A stretch of 64,000 nt of DNA from Sphaerosporella brunnea. Taxonomy: Eukaryota; Ascomycota; Pezizomycetes; Pezizales; Pyronemataceae. Below the pieces are notes generated by a model. It was not told where the DNA came from. It saw nothing but the letters and a program-made list of their open reading frames with translations, and did no database searches. The translations under genes were made by a program, and so were the position numbers. Every line of letters starts with the position of its first letter. Position 1 is the first letter of the stretch. Positions 19,656 through 31,022 of this stretch are shown in pieces. Location of the stretch: contig VXIS01000091.1 in assembly GCA_008704415.1 (NCBI GenBank), forward strand, positions 62,001 through 126,000, written 5' to 3'.

Positions 19656-22172
19656 ATGTCACCTGTCATGACCCGCGAAATGCGCCGCCGTGAAGCCAAT
19701 CGATCTTCTCCGCCTTCGCCGCCGCCCCCTCCTGCTTCGCGAACACGCCGAACGCGATCTACTCGTACACCGCCCGCCGTGACTCCATCCGAAGCGACCA
19801 CCGACACCACGGCCGCCTCGCGTTCCTCATCGGAAGCCACACCGACCGTAGTAGGCCCATCCTCGACCGGGTCACGCTTGCGCCGACCGCCGTCTGCCCG
19901 TATGCCGGCATCGGCGTCGCTGTGTGCCCCGGTGTCGACTCCGGCAGACCCGTTCTCCACCGAATCCCGTTCATGCCGACCGCAGTCTGCTTCTCAGCCT
20001 CCCGCGGTGTCTGCATCCGACGCGAACACCGACCTCGAGAGAGTGGCGCCTTCCTCACCGGTGTCGACGCAGACCGCAGACCCATTTTCGACCGAGTCGC
20101 TCGCGCACGCGCTGCCGTCGTCGAGCTGCATGACCCTGTACTCGACGCCACGCAATACAACCTCCGATGCGCTGCGTCCGCACTGCTTCAACGATACCGC
20201 CAACCGCCCGAAACCCTCGAAGACCGTGCGACCCAAGATGGATGTCGCCCTGTACCATGAGCTGTGGGGCAGTGTGGTGTACGATGTGGATGAGCTCTGG
20301 GACCTGTTCGATTTCGATGTGGACGTACCTGCGGATCTACATGACGGGACCTGCTGGGTCGGATGGCCGCAGGCTGCTTTTGAGGAGGCTGTTCTGGACT
20401 GGTTTTTTGACTGCATCGACCCGATTGTATGCCCGCGACTGACGGCGGCGGCTCACGAGGTGGCTTATGTTCCGTCAGGCCAGCTTGTGCTGAAGAGCGG
20501 CGACGCGATGCGCAAAGGTGACCTGCTGCTATGCAGCCGCGCACCAGGAACGGACAGCGAGCGCCTGCACTGGGCCCAGGTCCGCGTTGTGGGCGAGCTC
20601 AAGTCGAACGCGGATAAAGACGGACGCGACAAGGCCTTCATCCAGCTGGCCAACTACGTCAGGGAGATCTTCGGCACGCAGCCGCAGCGCAGTTGGGTGC
20701 TTGCATACACTCTGTGTGGGGCCACCATGCGTGTATTCCGCTTCGACCGGTCAGGCGCCGTGGCTTCCACGCCGATTGACATCCACGAATCTCCACACGT
20801 GTTTCTTGGCGCGTTGAAGGGCTTCGCGACCATGGACGCGGAGCAAATCGGCTTTGACCCGACCATCCGGTGGTGCTCCGACGCGAAGCAAATCGGCTTT
20901 GACCCGACCATCCGGTGGTGCTCCGACGTGGCTGAGCAGGTGTATGATCCTACAGTTCATTTCGTCCTGCCTTCCCTGCCAGACCCATTTATCGTCGCCG
21001 GCGGGACGAAGTACCGCATCTGCCGAACGTTCCTGGTTCGGCGATATGCGATATCAACCCGCGGAACGGTCTGCTGGCGGGCAAGGCCGTTTGAGACCCC
21101 CGAAGACGGCGACTGGGTTTATGTTATCAAGGACCAATGGCGGGCCGCCGAACGCGACATCGAGGGCGATTTCCTAGCCCGGATCGCCCCTGGCACCACG
21201 GGATTGCCGCAATACATCTGGCACGACAACATTCACTCCTCGTCGGGCACCGTGGTCGACGTCACTGGCTACGTACGCGGCCAGAGCACATCTGTTCATT
21301 CAGCGTCCGGACAGAGCACATCTGTTCATTCAGCGCCGCCCCAGACCTTCTCCCCGCCACCGCGACTCACCAACACCAGCCGGCACCTCTACCAGACTCA
21401 GCACCTCCACCAAAACCGCATCAAAACCCGTCTGATCATGTCGCCGCTGGGCCAACCGCTGTTGTCCTTCACCTCCTACAAGCACCTCCTGCTTGCCCTC
21501 CGCGACTCCGTCCTTGGACACAGGCACATGTACGTCACGCACGGCGTCGTGCACCGCGACGTCTCGCTGAACAACGTGCTACTCCACCCCACCGCGCCGC
21601 ACGGCTTCCTGATCGACTTCGACTTTGCCATCTCGCGCTCCCGCCCGTCGCTTTCCGGCGCGCGCTTCATCACCGGCACTTTCCTGTACATGGCGATCGA
21701 CGTGCTTGCGGGCCTCAAGCGTGACGCGCACAATCCCATCCACGACCTCGAGAGCTTCTACTACGTGCTGCTGGATATCTGCATCAACTACGACGCTTCC
21801 GGGGCGCCACGCTCGCCGCGGCCCGCACAGACGGTGTTCACGCCGATGTCCGCGGTCGACGCCAACCTCCGGCAAAACGCGCTAGCGGTGAAAATTTCCT
21901 ATCTCGAGGAGGACCGCTTTTTGAGCACCCTGTTGCCGACGCTCAACGTTGCTGCTCGCCGCCAGCTGTGGAAAATGTTGAATCGCTGGAGAGAACGCAT
22001 TGCGGTTGAACGCAGGCGCAGACTGGGCATGATTGGCTGGGAATTGGGGCCGGAGGAGACGCTGGTGGCGGTGGATCGCTACGACGAGGCCACAATGGAG
22101 CGCTGCGTGAGGGATATGTATGACGATGTGCTGGCCATCTTGGAGGAGGCGGCGGCGCAGCTGCAGGATTAG
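19656..22172 (+). CDS. FunK1-type protein kinase with N-terminal PD-(D/E)XK-like domain
   Basis: This is the largest uninterrupted gene (838 aa). The frame is open from 19557, but ATG 19656 has the better context (GCAGCCATGTC). Residues 1-190 are Ser/Thr/Pro/Arg-rich and probably disordered. Around 285-350 RKGDLLLC...VVGELKSNADKDG, then AFIQLANYVREIFG and MRVFRFDRSG follow the strand-helix pattern of a PD-(D/E)XK nuclease fold, with candidate catalytic D289, E314 and K316. The kinase domain follows: K492 in YVIKDQW, HRDVSLNNVL (H633-D635), IDFDFA (D654) and GTFLYMAIDVL. These are the marks of the fungal FunK1 family (kinase fold, usually no intron). Two in-frame tandem duplications occur (see separate entries). 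All catalytic kinase residues are present. Substrate and localisation are unknown. Nuclease-kinase fusions are known among Crinkler-like effectors, which is suggestive only. Confidence 0.85.
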   Translation: MSPVMTREMRRREANRSSPPSPPPPPASRTRRTRSTRTPPAVTPSEATTDTTAASRSSSEATPTVVGPSSTGSRLRRPPSARMPASASLCAPVSTPADPFSTESRSCRPQSASQPPAVSASDANTDLERVAPSSPVSTQTADPFSTESLAHALPSSSCMTLYSTPRNTTSDALRPHCFNDTANRPKPSKTVRPKMDVALYHELWGSVVYDVDELWDLFDFDVDVPADLHDGTCWVGWPQAAFEEAVLDWFFDCIDPIVCPRLTAAAHEVAYVPSGQLVLKSGDAMRKGDLLLCSRAPGTDSERLHWAQVRVVGELKSNADKDGRDKAFIQLANYVREIFGTQPQRSWVLAYTLCGATMRVFRFDRSGAVASTPIDIHESPHVFLGALKGFATMDAEQIGFDPTIRWCSDAKQIGFDPTIRWCSDVAEQVYDPTVHFVLPSLPDPFIVAGGTKYRICRTFLVRRYAISTRGTVCWRARPFETPEDGDWVYVIKDQWRAAERDIEGDFLARIAPGTTGLPQYIWHDNIHSSSGTVVDVTGYVRGQSTSVHSASGQSTSVHSAPPQTFSPPPRLTNTSRHLYQTQHLHQNRIKTRLIMSPLGQPLLSFTSYKHLLLALRDSVLGHRHMYVTHGVVHRDVSLNNVLLHPTAPHGFLIDFDFAISRSRPSLSGARFITGTFLYMAIDVLAGLKRDAHNPIHDLESFYYVLLDICINYDASGAPRSPRPAQTVFTPMSAVDANLRQNALAVKISYLEEDRFLSTLLPTLNVAARRQLWKMLNRWRERIAVERRRRLGMIGWELGPEETLVAVDRYDEATMERCVRDMYDDVLAILEEAAAQLQD
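20841..20930 (+). repeat. 45-bp in-frame tandem duplication in the kinase gene
   Basis: The unit GAGCAAATCGGCTTTGACCC...GACGCG is repeated almost exactly from 20886, giving EQIGFDPTIRWCSDA followed by KQIGFDPTIRWCSDV. The near identity implies a recent event. The reading frame is kept. Confidence 0.9.
21279..21338 (+). repeat. 30-bp in-frame tandem duplication in the kinase gene
   Basis: GGCCAGAGCACATCTGTTCA... is repeated as GGACAGAGCACATCTGTTCA..., encoding GQSTSVHSAS then GQSTSVHSAP. It falls in the loop before the N-lobe/C-lobe block NRIKTRLIMSPLGQPL. Confidence 0.9.
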
Positions 22173-23749
22173 GCGTGGGCCGGGGATCGTGAGCGGGTAT
22201 TCAGGGCATTGTTGAAAGTGCGAACAACGGGATTGCCATTGCAGGGCGTTCGGCGGACGATTCGGAAGGCGGGGGGGGGGGGGGGTTCGGGATGCCTGAT
22301 GGCGCGCATAGCCATGGATTTGTTTATTTTGCGGCAGACCTTGGGCGGACGTGTCGTTGATTGCTGTTTTCTTGAAGGAATTGTGTACGCACGCACGCAA
22401 AACGTTATACCCACCGCCGCAGGTAGAATGCGTTGCTAACAGTTGCCTGGGCTACGACTCGATACTAGCCGTGATACATGGCGCATGCGCCCCATCCGCC
22501 GACGCTCCTCGGGGTGCGGCGCTCATGCACCGACAACACCACCCACCGGGCCGCAGTAGTCGTTCGCTTTGCATATCCAATACGTGTCAGCAACGGGACG
22601 CACCGCCGGCAACGATACTGCGTGCGCGACGCCGACGTCGGCGGGCGATGGGAAAACCGGCTTACGCGCGCAATTCCACCGCGTGCTGCTTGGTGGCTGG
22701 ATAGGGACACGGGTCGGGGCACGGGGCGCGGCGCCGACCGCCTCAATAGACCCTGATTCAGTCCGCCGCGCCCCGGCCGGCCCGGCGACAACTCGGCCAC
22801 CCCGTCGCTGGCTCGGCCACCAACTGGAACAGTATCGACAGTCGCCTCCAATGTCAGCGGAGCTATGGGCCCGCCGCTTCGAGTCGAACAGCCTTCTCTG
22901 GTGGCCAGTATTTGTTTCCACGCCTCGCTTTGATGGCGAAGGATTATTTCTCAGCGCAAGGTATGTGATCGTTGCCACTGCTTGTCACTCAAAGCCTATA
23001 ATAAGCCTGAGGGACATCGCTCCAGCTTCAGCCCCGCCTTCTGAACGTGTCGTTTCATCTGCGGGAAACGCTCAAGGCAGCAATGTCTCAAGACGCCCTT
23101 CAGGCACTTGACACGCATCGTGATTGGTGCAAACCGGGTGTTTCGGGCTTTGATTCGGTGTTGGAAACGTATCGCCAGTACGTGGACAGAAGGGGCATAC
23201 CAGTCGTTGAGGAGGCGTAGATTTTGAAACAGGACATTTGATCTGGAAAAGTTGATGTTGTATTGTTTTGTAACCTTGTAGTTGTATCTATTGGTGTGTC
23301 CACAGACGCCGTGTTCTTGGATTTCCCCTGTTAGACGAGCATCTTGTGGGACAATTGGACTGCGAAGTGTACCGGCCCTCATTGCCACCCTCACCTCGCC
23401 GCCGCCCCGCGATTCCCCCGTCAAACCCCGATTACCCCGTCCTGCTCCGGCCTACCCATCTCGGCACCGCGCTGCTGGAAAAGGGCCGAGTCCACAGCTG
23501 TCCCGCCCAAGACAGCCATGGCCGCCAGGGCCAATCACTACCCACTCCTTCAAAGATGACGACGCAGGATCCTCCTCCGCAGCTGTGGTATGTCGGCAAA
23601 TGCGGGCTGGTTGTCTCCTCGGGAAATGGGCGCGCTATCGTCTTCTGTGTTCCCACGGCAGTCCTGGGAGCGGGCCGCAGGACGCAATCCAGTCCGAGAC
23701 ATCGCCCGCGACCAGCAGTTCTTTGGTGGGATATGGACTGGAGCGCCTG
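22173..23749. other. No gene recognised
   Basis: Downstream of the kinase there is a G-run (about 22270-22285) and GC-rich ORFs on both strands without domains (22569-23111 +, 23282-23860 +, 22465-22851 -). A poly(A) signal-like sequence was not clearly seen. Confidence 0.3.
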
Positions 23750-24263
23750 CCGGCGATCCCGTCGCGTGGATACGTGCAGCGGAGTAACGTATTACATAAG
23801 GATTTGATATACAACCCGGGCGCGCCCTTAAAGCCAATATACCAAACCCCGGCCATATAGTTAATGTATCATTGTGTGCTCCAAAACGCCTTTATGCCTC
23901 ACGTTCAGGATATTCAACCGTGCCCCCATCGAGTTGCTGGATGCACTGCGCATCGAGCATCTCCTCAAGCTCTGTAATCTCAGCATGCCATCCCGGTGCT
24001 CGGGGTCCAAGCTGACAGATGACAATTCGAGTTTACATGCAGGGACTCGCAAGTGAGACGCGCGTTGATGACGTTCGGAGTGTGGTTGGTTTGGGTGGCA
24101 ATGGCGGAAGACGCACGATGTTGGGATTGCCGATGGCGCGGCATGTTGTGATAGTGCTAAGCCAACCTAGGGGCCAGTGTTCCTCGGTTGCTCTTGTCGA
24201 GAGAGTTAAAACGGTGAGGCTGAATACCCAGTCTTGCCACACAATGATCACATCAAGGCACAC
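23750..24263 (-). repeat. Dispersed transposon-like repeat R2, copy 1 (copy 2 at 33880-34487)
   Basis: The minus strand near 24120-24080 reads IGNPNIVRLPPLPPKPTT. At 34420-34370 it reads FGDPNIVRIVLLPHKTTA. On the plus strand GGAGTAACGTATTACATAAG, then TTTGATATACAA...GCGCGCCC and CCATATAGTTAATGTATC (23783-23870), align with GGAGTAATGTATTGGATGCA...TGATATACAA...CATGTATC (33881-33978). Two similar blocks in the same order suggest one element. Copy 2 lies next to a hAT transposase tail, so hAT membership is possible. Confidence 0.4.
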
Positions 24264-24904
24264 ATCTTCCCGACCCGGCTACCCAGTCATGGTATCCGGA
24301 GCCTGGCAGTCGGCCGCGTGGGTTCGGAGAGGTCCACACATCAAACGAGATGTGAATTGCAGTATTGCATGTAGCCAACAAGGATCTTACTGTGTCCTGG
24401 CTTCCTTGAAGCGGTTGAGTATCCAGGTCCGTACGGTGAATGCGAAATTTGATTTGCAATTGCTGTGTGGTTTGTAACCTGGAGTATAGATTAGTCGTTT
24501 CCTCGAAGGACGTCGTAAGGCCTTACACAGGATGCCAGATAACTCAACAACAGCGGGACAGAATCATACTTGACTGCAACAAAGGGAATGTCGCAAATCG
24601 CCATCCAACGGGTCAAAATATCTTCGAATATGTCGACGTTGGAAAAAATACGAGGAAGGGTATTTCCAAAGGCAAGGCGAATGCGCTTTTCCTGCTCTTC
24701 AACTGTGCCCGTTTAAGCCAGGGTGAGAGAATTGTGCATTTTTTTTTTCTTTTTTTATGTTTATTTTTCTCAGCGCACGGGTCACCGCAAAACGTAAGCT
24801 GCCGGGGCAGAGACGCCACACGTTAAGTGACAATAGCGCCTAAAAGGCCGATATACCGCTGTGCCGCGGCGTCTAAACGGCTATAGCGCCTGAAAATAGC
24901 CGAG
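24264..24904. other. No gene recognised
   Basis: Contains a T-rich tract (24740-24770). No domain or repeat family was recognised. Confidence 0.3.
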
Positions 24905-25060
24905 GTGGGCAACCGGATTCCGACCAGCGATGGGGCCGGAGATTCGTGGATTCCCCAGGGAGACGGGATACCCACCAGGAACGGGCTCGGCAATCCGTGG
25001 GAGCCCAAGGAGACGGGATGCCCACCAGCCGTACGCCCAGAGATCGGTGTAAGCTTGACG
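24905..25060 (+). repeat. ~50-bp minisatellite, about 2.5 units
   Basis: GGGAGACGGGATACCCACCA and AGGAGACGGGATGCCCACCA mark successive units of about 50 bp. The first unit ends in AGATTCGTGGATTCCCCA and the second in CAATCCGTGGGAGCCCAA. In the open plus frame each unit gives a ~17-residue Gly/Pro-rich repeat (IPTSDGAGDSWIPQGDG; IPTRNGLGNPWEPKETG). Confidence 0.55.
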
Positions 25061-25316
25061 CCTAGTAGCTGCAGTACGGCCCGGGGATCCCGATGCCTAC
25101 ATGCCGTAGCCCCACTATGCCTCCGACAAGCCGAGGAGGAAGTACGCCTATACACGCAGGGTGATATATACCGCGCACCACCTCGACCAGGTCCGGGTAG
25201 TGTGATAATCTGACGACGCAGTAGGCCTACTAGTATACCGGAGGCACTTGCGGGCGGGTTCTACCTTACTCAAGGCGGGATGCGGTGTATAGACGGTAGG
25301 AGATCGCGTTCTACTA

Positions 25317-25673
25317 TTGACGCTGTGGCATACAGGGACTGGTGGCAGGAGTCTGATCGAGGACCGGAGACTGAAACTGCGCGGCGAAATCTCCCACATG
25401 ACCCTGGACAACCACCGCGCCGGCAACTGGCAGTGGTTGACCCTGGTGCCGACGGGGGCGGTCGAAGGCGGAACGATGAAACTCTGGATCCGGGTCGCGG
25501 TGCTCCACGACACTATCACCGTGATATCGCGATCCCAGTGCGAATACAAACCCCACAACGGGGAGGGTTTCAAACCATTGGAACTCGCCGGGCGTTGGAG
25601 TTCACAGCATGGGCATGTCAGAGTTAGGAGTCAGATTTGGTTGCAGACGGGCAATCCAGGCACTCCTCCGTAG
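25317..25673 (+). CDS. Hypothetical protein, 118 codons, weakly supported
   Basis: The frame LKLRGEISHMTLDNHRAGNW, then QWLTLVPTGAVEGGTMKLWI and SRSQCEYKPHNGEGF, has amino acid usage closer to a real protein than its neighbours. No domain was recognised. The ATG is not supported by a promoter, and flanking exons are possible. It may be an exon of a larger decayed gene. Confidence 0.25.
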   Translation: MTLWHTGTGGRSLIEDRRLKLRGEISHMTLDNHRAGNWQWLTLVPTGAVEGGTMKLWIRVAVLHDTITVISRSQCEYKPHNGEGFKPLELAGRWSSQHGHVRVRSQIWLQTGNPGTPP

Positions 25674-28600
25674 GCGCATATTCGTACGCATGCGCACCAT
25701 CAAACCACGGGTCGGCCATGGCGATTGTGAGAGGTAGAGATAGCAACGATCGCAGCATCCACCCTCCCACTGATAACCGGCATCCCACCACCGACAGCGA
25801 TCGCAGCCAAGATTGCTGGGCCGTCTGAGGTGCTGTGGTGCCATGTCAAAATTCTTCGGCTACGTTCGCAACGCTTTTACCACCGCTTCGGCATCTCGGC
25901 AGCGTGGTATCCTGTGCCGCAGTGCCCTAGGCACCCGACGGCCTGTCGCCTCGTACTCTCAGAGCCCCGCTTCCCAGTGTGTCTGCCCGCGGTATTAGGA
26001 GCATGGCCTCTAGGCACCTCGACACCTCCGCATGGTGCTGTTACAGGATAACCCCAATACTAGGTTCCCGAAGCGTCGTGGAATGCTGAGGCGCGACCGT
26101 TTCTTTTGCCGTGTATGTGCCCGCGAGAGGGCCAGCTGCGAGCATCCGCTTTGGTGTTATTTATATGTAGTTGGTTAATTGGCATTAAGAGGAACACTCT
26201 GTGACACGAGTACTGGGAGCGTAATCTGTCTGGGACACTTGAATGCACGCGTTGAAAGATAACTCGTAATGAATCAAGTATTTTGTACCATATACAGACC
26301 GCCTGTGCTGTTGGCTCAGACCATAGAGCACAGGTTCAGGACATATGACCGATTCGTTCGCCATGAACGTCACCGCTTTGACGATCTGGTTGATAATGAT
26401 AACTCACCGCAGCCAGCGTTCCCTTCAGCACCTAAACCGCAGCCGCGGCACCTCAAGGCGGCAGAGATGCACGGTTTGTATTTCCGCACCTCAGCACATC
26501 CACCGCAACCCCTAAAATAACACAAAACAGCGGTTCTTTTGTCTAGAGAAGCCCTAGAGGCAACACACCGATTCCCTACGAGAGGACCAGGTTCACCGAA
26601 AGTTGGCATTTTGGGACGACAATGGCGACTTGCTTCTGGAACATCGTTGTGTTCAGTCGAGTGTTGAACCTCGCTATTAACCGACTTGGCACAATGAAAC
26701 TTAATGGGAGAACCAGAAATGCCTCCTCAAAGTGTTTGGGTGGTGTGGCGACGCTCGCTGGCATATCGCGGAATATATCTCAAGCAAAACAGCGAGTGTA
26801 CGGGGTAATATGAGGACACAGATATTGGACGGTCAGGAATAACTCTGCCGCCTGGCGAAGTTTGCATATCTTCTGCGATGCGGCTCTGGTTGCAGGTGTT
26901 ATGTCTGGTCATGTCTTGTCTATCCCCGAGAAGTTCGTGGGAATTGCTGTGTGTGGACGCGCAACCAGCCTTTAATCTGTACAGATCGAGAACCACCCAC
27001 GCGTCCTCGCGATACCATCACTTTCCGTTTTTCTTAATCGACTCAGCCTACTGGCTAACCAATTTTTTACGCTTTTCTGCCTACCTCGTCGTCACGACTG
27101 GCGAGCACCTCTGGATGTATCAACGTTGCCTTTTTTTACCGCCTCGCTTGACGCGACACTGCACCTCGGTTAGCTCGCTAAGCGCCGGCGGTAATGCGAC
27201 GCGATGCAATGCCATGCATGCAGTTCTGCGGTTGGTTCTTATCGCCAAGACACACTTCCGTCTCGTGACGTTTCCGATGGCACTGGTCGGCGGAATGCAA
27301 CTGCGCGCCGCTGTTCCCGCCGATGTTTATTTTGCACCCCAGGGTGGTTGTTTTGCCCCTTTTGTGGAGGCGGTTTGCAAACTCCCCGTATCTGCAACGA
27401 CCACGCCAGTTCCTCTTGCTCACATGTATTAGCTTTTGGTTTGACTGTCTATGCGTAGTTTGACTGCGGTACGCATGTTGTGGGGACGCTACATTGGGAG
27501 TGCTGAAGATTTTTTTTGTTTTTAGCGATTGGGGGACCAGGTCGAGCTCGTCCCCACGCTATGCGGTATGAGCCCGGTTGCGACCTTACATCGGCATAGA
27601 AAGAACCTACGCAGGGTTCCAGCAGTGGGCCCAAAGGGCATCGCACCGCTTAAGCAACAAGCCGGAACAGCTGGGCCGGCTGGCGACGAAGCCAGCCCTC
27701 GCCGGGCTGTGCATCTTTTGAGCCACGTGATTCCCAGCTCCGCCCCCAGTTGAATCCAGGTTACCTGCCTGCATTAGTAACGAGCACCGAACGCGGACGC
27801 CAACAGATATTGGAGAGCGACAACCTATCCGTCAGCGGATATCGAGGAGGTTTGTTAGTCACCAACGCGTTCCCGGCTGCGTGCAATGTGAGTCGTTTCC
27901 GTGCCAACGGCAATTTGCCCAGGGAAGATGCTCTCTAACACCAGACGATGCTCGTATGTCACTTCATGCCGAACACAGCTATTATCTTGTCGTAGTGTTG
28001 TGATTATATGTCCGTTCCGGGACTGAATGAATCTAGTTCTACCCAGCGTGTCTCCCTTTTTTAGTTTTCTTGCTGCGCCAAAATGGCCGTTGCCAGACGG
28101 CGTCCCTTTCGTGGATTTACTGTTGCGTTTGCAGAGCTGCACCCTGCATGCATACAGGGTTCACTGTGAGAGCCTGATGTCGTTCAACGGTGTCGATCCG
28201 TTTTTCACAGTCCCAAACTCTAGCGGTGGCAACAGCGTGCAGCGTTCCATAGCTTTGACGTCGTGTTAAACGGCAACGGGCAAGAGCATGCAAACAGGCC
28301 GTGCCAGGGGTGTTTAGACGGGCTGTGCGGTCCAACGGCGGCGTTTCTGGCGTTGCACCAGTGGTGGAGCGCAGTTTTGCGGCTGCGATTCATGGTGGAA
28401 GACGAACTGGATGTCTTCCACTCCGTCGTTGGCCATGCACGCTGGTGCAGGAGCCTCAGGTGTAAAAGGCAGCGCAATAAATCTCCGTTTTGTGATGCTG
28501 CGGGTTTGTGGCATCGCGACTTTTGCGCGCTCACCTGTGGCCCCATGTGTTGGCATGACAGGTCTCGTGAGTGTGAGTTACGCATCGCCGGTGATGGCAA

Positions 28601-29911
28601 CGCATCCTGTGGTTTTGTGCATCCGGCTGCCACAATTAATCGCTGTTCGGAGCTAAGATTACGGCTTTAGAACTATGTGCTTTACACGACGATCCGTCGC
28701 CAATAGCAGTACGACACGCAGCTATATCAGACTGCAAGGTTGATGGTGGCAGGAGTTACATCACGACCGGACGTCTGGCTTCTTGCTACCCGCGCGGATT
28801 TACAACTTCTCAGCAGCTTTGATGGACGGAACGGAACTCACACCAAGCAGAAGCTGACGTCGCGACAGCCCAAAGGCATATCAGAGCGCGTTCCGAGCAG
28901 CACCGACGTGCTGGCGACGATTCGAAAATGCACTCAAAAATGTACTTACAACCCCGGTTTTATACAGCTCTCCCGCTGCAATATTTGCCAGCCTCCGGCG
29001 GTCGCGCTTTCCAACTTTCAAACAGCGGGTGGTGCGGTTGACGAGGTTGTTCTCGAGACGTCTACCTGCCGTCCAAGCAGGTCTTCTTTGCCAGTGGCAG
29101 TGATCAAATGATATGCAGCGAGCACAATGACTCCCTCGCAAAGCGTCACATCGTATTGCTGCCACGCACAAAGTGGGTCGACCACGTGATATTGCGTTTG
29201 CGCTGGTCTCTGCGATCTGCTATCTCACCGCCGGGTTCACTGCTAACTCTTCGGCCCTCTTTTTGCACGTCTCTGGGTGCTCGTGCTGCTCAGGTACCTG
29301 CATTTCATCTCGCGCAGCATTCCTGCCGCTGCACGGAACGCCTGGACTGCTTTTCTCCCCGGTAATGATTCTGATGCCGCCCGCTGTGTTCCCTCCGCCG
29401 CGCCGGGCTCACGCGGCTATTCCGTAACGCGGCTTCCGTTTCTTTCTGCCTATGTACCCGGCCACTCGGTCAGTCACGTTCGTGTACCTCTGCATCCGGC
29501 GCATCGCCGCTGTCCGGCAGCACCTGCAGTCGCTCATGGTCGACTCTCGGCCCCTAAGCCATCGCGGGCACTCCGTTTTTGCATGTATTTTAATGATTAC
29601 TTTACCATCGCGATTGCGGGACCTGCGAAACAACCATTTCCACTGAAGCGTCTGCTTCCGGCTAACATAGCTGTCTCCGCGAGGGGCCGCTGTCCACTAG
29701 CTAAAATCGTTTCTATCACAACGCGACGCACGAAGTAAATGGAGAGTGTTTTGCGAAGTCACTGAGAAACACGCAAAAACCGCGTGAAAAAGAACAACTG
29801 CATCCCTTTTTTTTTTCTCGGAACACGACAGACATCAGGACGTTTTGAGGAACGAAAAGTACGACAAGAAATGCAACCGAAGCCCATGCGCCTTGACCTA
29901 CTCGTTCACGA
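25674..29911. other. Anonymous 4.2 kb, no gene recognised
   Basis: Several ORFs of 60-180 codons on both strands (for example 26878-27432 +, 28263-28670 +, 29277-29738 +) carry no domain I recognise and overlap each other. No MITE termini or LINE motifs were found. Confidence 0.3.
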
Positions 29912-31022
29912 TCACCAGGCAGTATAGCCGCTCTAGAAAGCCGTTAACAAAGGTACCAATATGCAACATCGGTGATAACATACGTCAATGATGATGTCCG
30001 TGCCGATCATGTACGTGCTAGCGTCCGAGGACAAGAAAACCACGAGGTTGTTCAGCTCGTCGACGGCGCCCATCGGGGTCCTCTCCTTCCACAGGAGGTT
30101 CTGCGCGTCCAGAGCGCGGACGCGGTTCAACGCGATGTCCATGTACCCCGGAGAAATCGATTTGACGCGGATGTTGTGGTGCGCCCATTCGGCGGCAAGC
30201 GACTTGCCGAGCCTGATCACGCCGGCCTTTGACGCGTTGTAGCACGACTGCTGCTGCGGCCAGTTGACCACGTGCCCGCGTATCCAGGTGATGAAGATCA
30301 TGGAGCCGCCGGTGCGCGCGGTGATCATGGCGGCGCCCACGGCCTGCGAGCAGATGAACGTGCCGGTGAGGTTGATGTCGAGGAGGCGGCGGAACATGGC
30401 GACGTCGTAGGTTTCGGCGGGGAGGTTGGAGCTGGTGACAAATCGTTAGACGCAATCATGACGAAGGATAGCGGGGACTTACTCGGCGATTCTACCGGCG
30501 GCGACGAGGACGTCGATCAGACGAAACTGCTTGATCGTCGCGTTGACGGCTTCCTGGACGCTGGCTTGGTCGCGGACATCGACCTGGCGGAAAACAACGG
30601 GAATTCCGACCTGCGACGACAGCTTGGCGACAGAGTCGTCGCCGGGCTCCTTCAGCACGTCAAAGATGACGAGCGCCTTGAGGTGGACGTCGCACAGCGC
30701 CTCGGCGATGTTGTTGGCCAGTCCGCGATCTCCGCTGGAAACAATGTCAGCTTGGAAAGTTCAAAGTCGAGGATTTATGCTTACCCAGTAAGGACTGCGA
30801 CCTTGCCATTAAGAGTAAACTTTCTAAGCGTGGGGCAAAGCTTTGTGGCGGTGACCTGAGCTTCGTGGCGGTGACCTGCGCTCCGATGGTGTCGACCGGT
30901 GGAGTGATCGCATCATCGCCGCGGAACGCGGTTCCAGACAGGAACGCACGCTGGACGACGGGAACGATGACTTTCGGAGCAGCACCACGAGCGAGCGTGT
31001 TAGTCTGGACGAGGCGGATCAT
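29912..31022 (-). pseudogene. Short-chain dehydrogenase/reductase gene, four exons, frame broken by a 20-bp duplication
   Basis: The exons on the minus strand are 31022-30785, 30734-30483, 30431-29984 and 29932-29912. The introns are 50, 51 and 51 nt (GTAAGC...CAG, GTAAGT...CAG, GTATGT...CTAG). The product has a Ser/Arg-rich N-terminus that could target mitochondria (MIRLVQTNTLARGAAPKVIV), then FTLNGKVAVLTGGDRGLANN (Rossmann Gly motif), DVLVAAGRIAD, CYNASKAGV (YxxxK) and an ending IDSGYTAW before TGA. It resembles fungal SDRs acting on sugar alcohols (mannitol or arabinitol type). A 20-bp tandem duplication in exon 1 (30839-30878) breaks the frame; counting one unit only, the coding length is 939 nt. 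The usual catalytic Ser is Trp here (IFITWIRGHVV). A functional allele elsewhere, or an assembly error, would change the call. Confidence 0.8.
30839..30878. repeat. 20-bp tandem duplication inactivating the SDR exon 1
   Basis: AGCTTTGTGGCGGTGACCTG (30839-30858) is followed by AGCTTCGTGGCGGTGACCTG (30859-30878), one mismatch. Twenty is not a multiple of three, so it shifts the frame between the leader peptide and the Rossmann fold. Confidence 0.9.

Noticed and set aside
30018..30455. 145-codon minus-strand ORF inside the dehydrogenase
   Set aside because: His/Arg/Pro-rich shadow of the SDR exon 3 in another frame. The SDR frame has the YNASKAG motif and splice sites.
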